DNA from: Candidatus Accumulibacter vicinus
GTDB lineage: Bacteria; Pseudomonadota; Gammaproteobacteria; Burkholderiales; Rhodocyclaceae
DNA length: 34,488 bases
Assembly (NCBI GenBank): GCA_002425405.1
Contig: DIME01000076.1
Span: 1 to 34,488, forward strand
Direction of reading: 5' to 3'
Below the pieces are notes generated by a model that worked only from the letters and a program-made list of their open reading frames with translations, searched no databases and was not told the origin of the DNA. Shown here piece by piece: positions 33,296 through 34,488 of this stretch. The position numbers and the translations under genes were made by a program. Position 1 is the stretch's first letter; every line of letters starts with the position of its first letter.

Positions 33296-34101
33296 GTTCC
33301 AGCGCAGCGGCGGTGGCCAGCGATAGCGTGGCACCGACCGACAACTTCCCGCACAAGCTCGAGATCAGGAACCTGACCATCCGCTACGGCGACACGGTGG
33401 CGCTGCGAGGAGTCAATCTGGCCGTCCGCGAGCACGAGATCTTCGGCATCATCGGCCCGGCCAATGCCGGCAAGACCTCACTGCTCAAGGCGATCAACCG
33501 GATGGATGTGTTCACGTCGGGGATGAAGGTGGACGGCGAGATCCGCTTCAACGGTCGCGATACGAGTCGATTGAAGAACGTCTATGCCCTGCGCAGCCGC
33601 ATCGGTGTCGTCTTTCCGCTGCCGGTGGGCCTGCCGATGACGGTATACGACAACGTGGCCCTGTCGCCGCGGCTGCGCGGGATCAACACCAAGGCGGACC
33701 TGGACGTGATCGTGCAGCGCTGTCTGACCCGCGCGGCCCTCTGGGACGAAGTCAAGGATCGTTTGCACGCCCTCGGCAGCCTGCTGTCCGGTGGTCAGCA
33801 ACAACGCCTGACGATCGCCAGAGCGCTGTCGCAGGAACCGGATCTCCTGATGCTCGACGAGTTCTCGATCGCCGTCGATCCGGTCACCACGATGCGCATC
33901 GAGGACGTTCTCAAGGAGTTGCGACAGGAAGTGACGATTCTCCTGGTCACCAATCTGGTGCAGCAAGCGCGGCGCCTGGCCGATCGAACCGCCTTCTTTC
34001 TCAACGGCGAGTGTGTCGAGGTTGGCGTCACCGAAGACCTGTTCACCGGCGAGGTGAAAGACCAGCGCACGCGCGACTACGTCGAGGGAAGATTCGGCTA
34101 G
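33289..34101 (+). CDS. pstB: Degenerate PstB-like ATPase subunit
   Basis: A 270-residue PstB homologue. Walker A is GPANAGKT (56-63; canonical is GPSGCGKS). The signature LSGGQQQR (166-173) is intact. Walker B LLMLDE (186-191) keeps Asp and Glu. The Q-loop Gln is Pro (P110 in GVVFPLPVGLP) and the H-loop His is Asn (N222 in LLVTNLVQQA). The D-loop also departs (SIAVD for SALD). Losing Q- and H-loop residues should impair its own ATP site. With a canonical PstB next to it, I infer a heterodimer in which this chain supplies the signature for the other chain's active site. The ATG at 33289 overlaps pstA by seven bases; GAGGGGG is upstream. Confidence 0.88.
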   Translation: MVSSSAAAVASDSVAPTDNFPHKLEIRNLTIRYGDTVALRGVNLAVREHEIFGIIGPANAGKTSLLKAINRMDVFTSGMKVDGEIRFNGRDTSRLKNVYALRSRIGVVFPLPVGLPMTVYDNVALSPRLRGINTKADLDVIVQRCLTRAALWDEVKDRLHALGSLLSGGQQQRLTIARALSQEPDLLMLDEFSIAVDPVTTMRIEDVLKELRQEVTILLVTNLVQQARRLADRTAFFLNGECVEVGVTEDLFTGEVKDQRTRDYVEGRFG

Positions 34102-34184
34102 CCAGACCGCGCCGGCAGGCAAGCAGCGCACGCGCGCCGATTCCCCGCCGATTCCAGTATTGCCTACCAAGGATACGATGCAAG

Positions 34185-34488
34185 ATGAATACCGACCAGA
34201 CCGCTGCGCTCCTGCAGCCGACGCCCGAGTACGCGATCGACAGCCAGGGACTGAACCTGTGGTACGGAACCTTTCAGGCGCTCTACGACGTCGATCTGCG
34301 CATTCGCCAAGGCATGATCACCTCGATGATCGGGCCTTCCGGATGCGGCAAGAGCACCTTCCTGCGCAGCGTCAACCGCATCAACGAGCGCCTCGGCTAC
34401 GTTCGTATCGAGGGCAGCATCCAGGTCATGGGCGAGAACATTTACGACCCCCAGGTCGAGCTGGTGCAGGTGCGCAAGCAGGTGGGGA
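34185..34488 (+). CDS. pstB: Phosphate ABC transporter ATPase PstB (canonical, truncated by window end)
   Basis: The first 101 codons are present; the gene runs off the window. The sequence MNTDQTAALLQPTPEYAIDS begins it, and LNLWYGTFQALYDVDLRI follows. The Walker A motif is canonical, GPSGCGKST, followed by FLRSVNRINE, the standard PstB wording (NRMND-type). The Q-loop and later motifs lie beyond the edge. AAGGA (34169-34173) lies 11 nt upstream of the ATG; an ATG at 34178 is in another frame. An 83-nt gap separates it from the degenerate pstB and contains a direct repeat GCCGATTCC (near 34136-34155). Confidence 0.9.
   Translation, partial: MNTDQTAALLQPTPEYAIDSQGLNLWYGTFQALYDVDLRIRQGMITSMIGPSGCGKSTFLRSVNRINERLGYVRIEGSIQVMGENIYDPQVELVQVRKQVG

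Noticed and set aside
31406..33334. 642-codon minus-strand frame opposite pstC and pstA
   Set aside because: It is an antisense shadow with His/Asp/Arg-rich composition, while the plus strand encodes unmistakable permeases.
1..34488. CRISPR array, toxin-antitoxin pair, prophage or retron
   Set aside because: No regularly spaced repeats, no small paired genes and no phage or reverse-transcriptase motifs were seen on either strand.

Overview
The window is a GC-rich chromosomal segment of a betaproteobacterium. I infer a Rhodocyclales-type, possibly Accumulibacter-like organism from gene content and protein flavour: a PEP-CTERM protein, prkA-yeaH-spoVR, class III alcohol dehydrogenase, propionyl-CoA metabolism, an elaborate Pst locus and c-di-GMP proteins. 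No ribosomal or other strict phylogenetic marker is present, so this assignment is tentative. Gene density is high, and both edges cut through features: an insertion-sequence remnant on the left and pstB on the right.

Layout. Positions 1-535 hold the 3' part of an IS4-type transposase. Then come tRNA-Leu(UAA) (704-790), a DUF1178 protein and glutathione-dependent formaldehyde dehydrogenase (frmA). A minus-strand block follows: an HDOD-REC-GGDEF signalling protein (2475-4397) and, upstream of it behind a terminator, an apparent operon acuI - pseudo response regulator - prpE (8722 to 4616). That operon joins acryloyl-CoA reduction and propionate activation to a signalling protein with degenerate REC and GGDEF sites. 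A secreted NlpC/P60 peptidase (9070) has a TGTGA-N6-TCACA palindrome inside its apparent core promoter.

Positions 9640-13761 carry a ferric-iron ABC transporter split over three transcription units (fbpA +, fbpB -, fbpC +) with Fur-box-like sites before fbpA and fbpB. fbpC overlaps aat, which is followed by bpt, so two N-degron aminoacyltransferases appear to share its transcript. Next are a solitary adenine-N6-type DNA methyltransferase and the conserved minus-strand stress module prkA-yeaH-spoVR. A 486-base gap holds a perfect 29-bp palindrome. It is followed by a DUF3750-like lipoprotein candidate, a PEP-CTERM protein with a strong terminator, a YdjM/DUF457 membrane protein, and a large 2-oxoglutarate/Fe(II) oxygenase (minus).

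The right end has a MASE1-type histidine kinase and FixJ-type regulator (minus), divergent from a phosphate-uptake operon: pstS - PhoU fusion - pstC - pstA - degenerate pstB - canonical pstB. This is the most unusual part of the window. The PhoU protein carries a C-terminal low-molecular-weight phosphatase-like domain whose catalytic Cys and Arg are replaced. The first PstB lacks the Q-loop Gln and the H-loop His but keeps its LSGGQ signature, as expected for a partner of the intact second PstB in an asymmetric ATPase pair. No PhoB/PhoR gene and no clear Pho box at the pstS promoter is visible, so the divergent kinase/regulator pair is a candidate controller.
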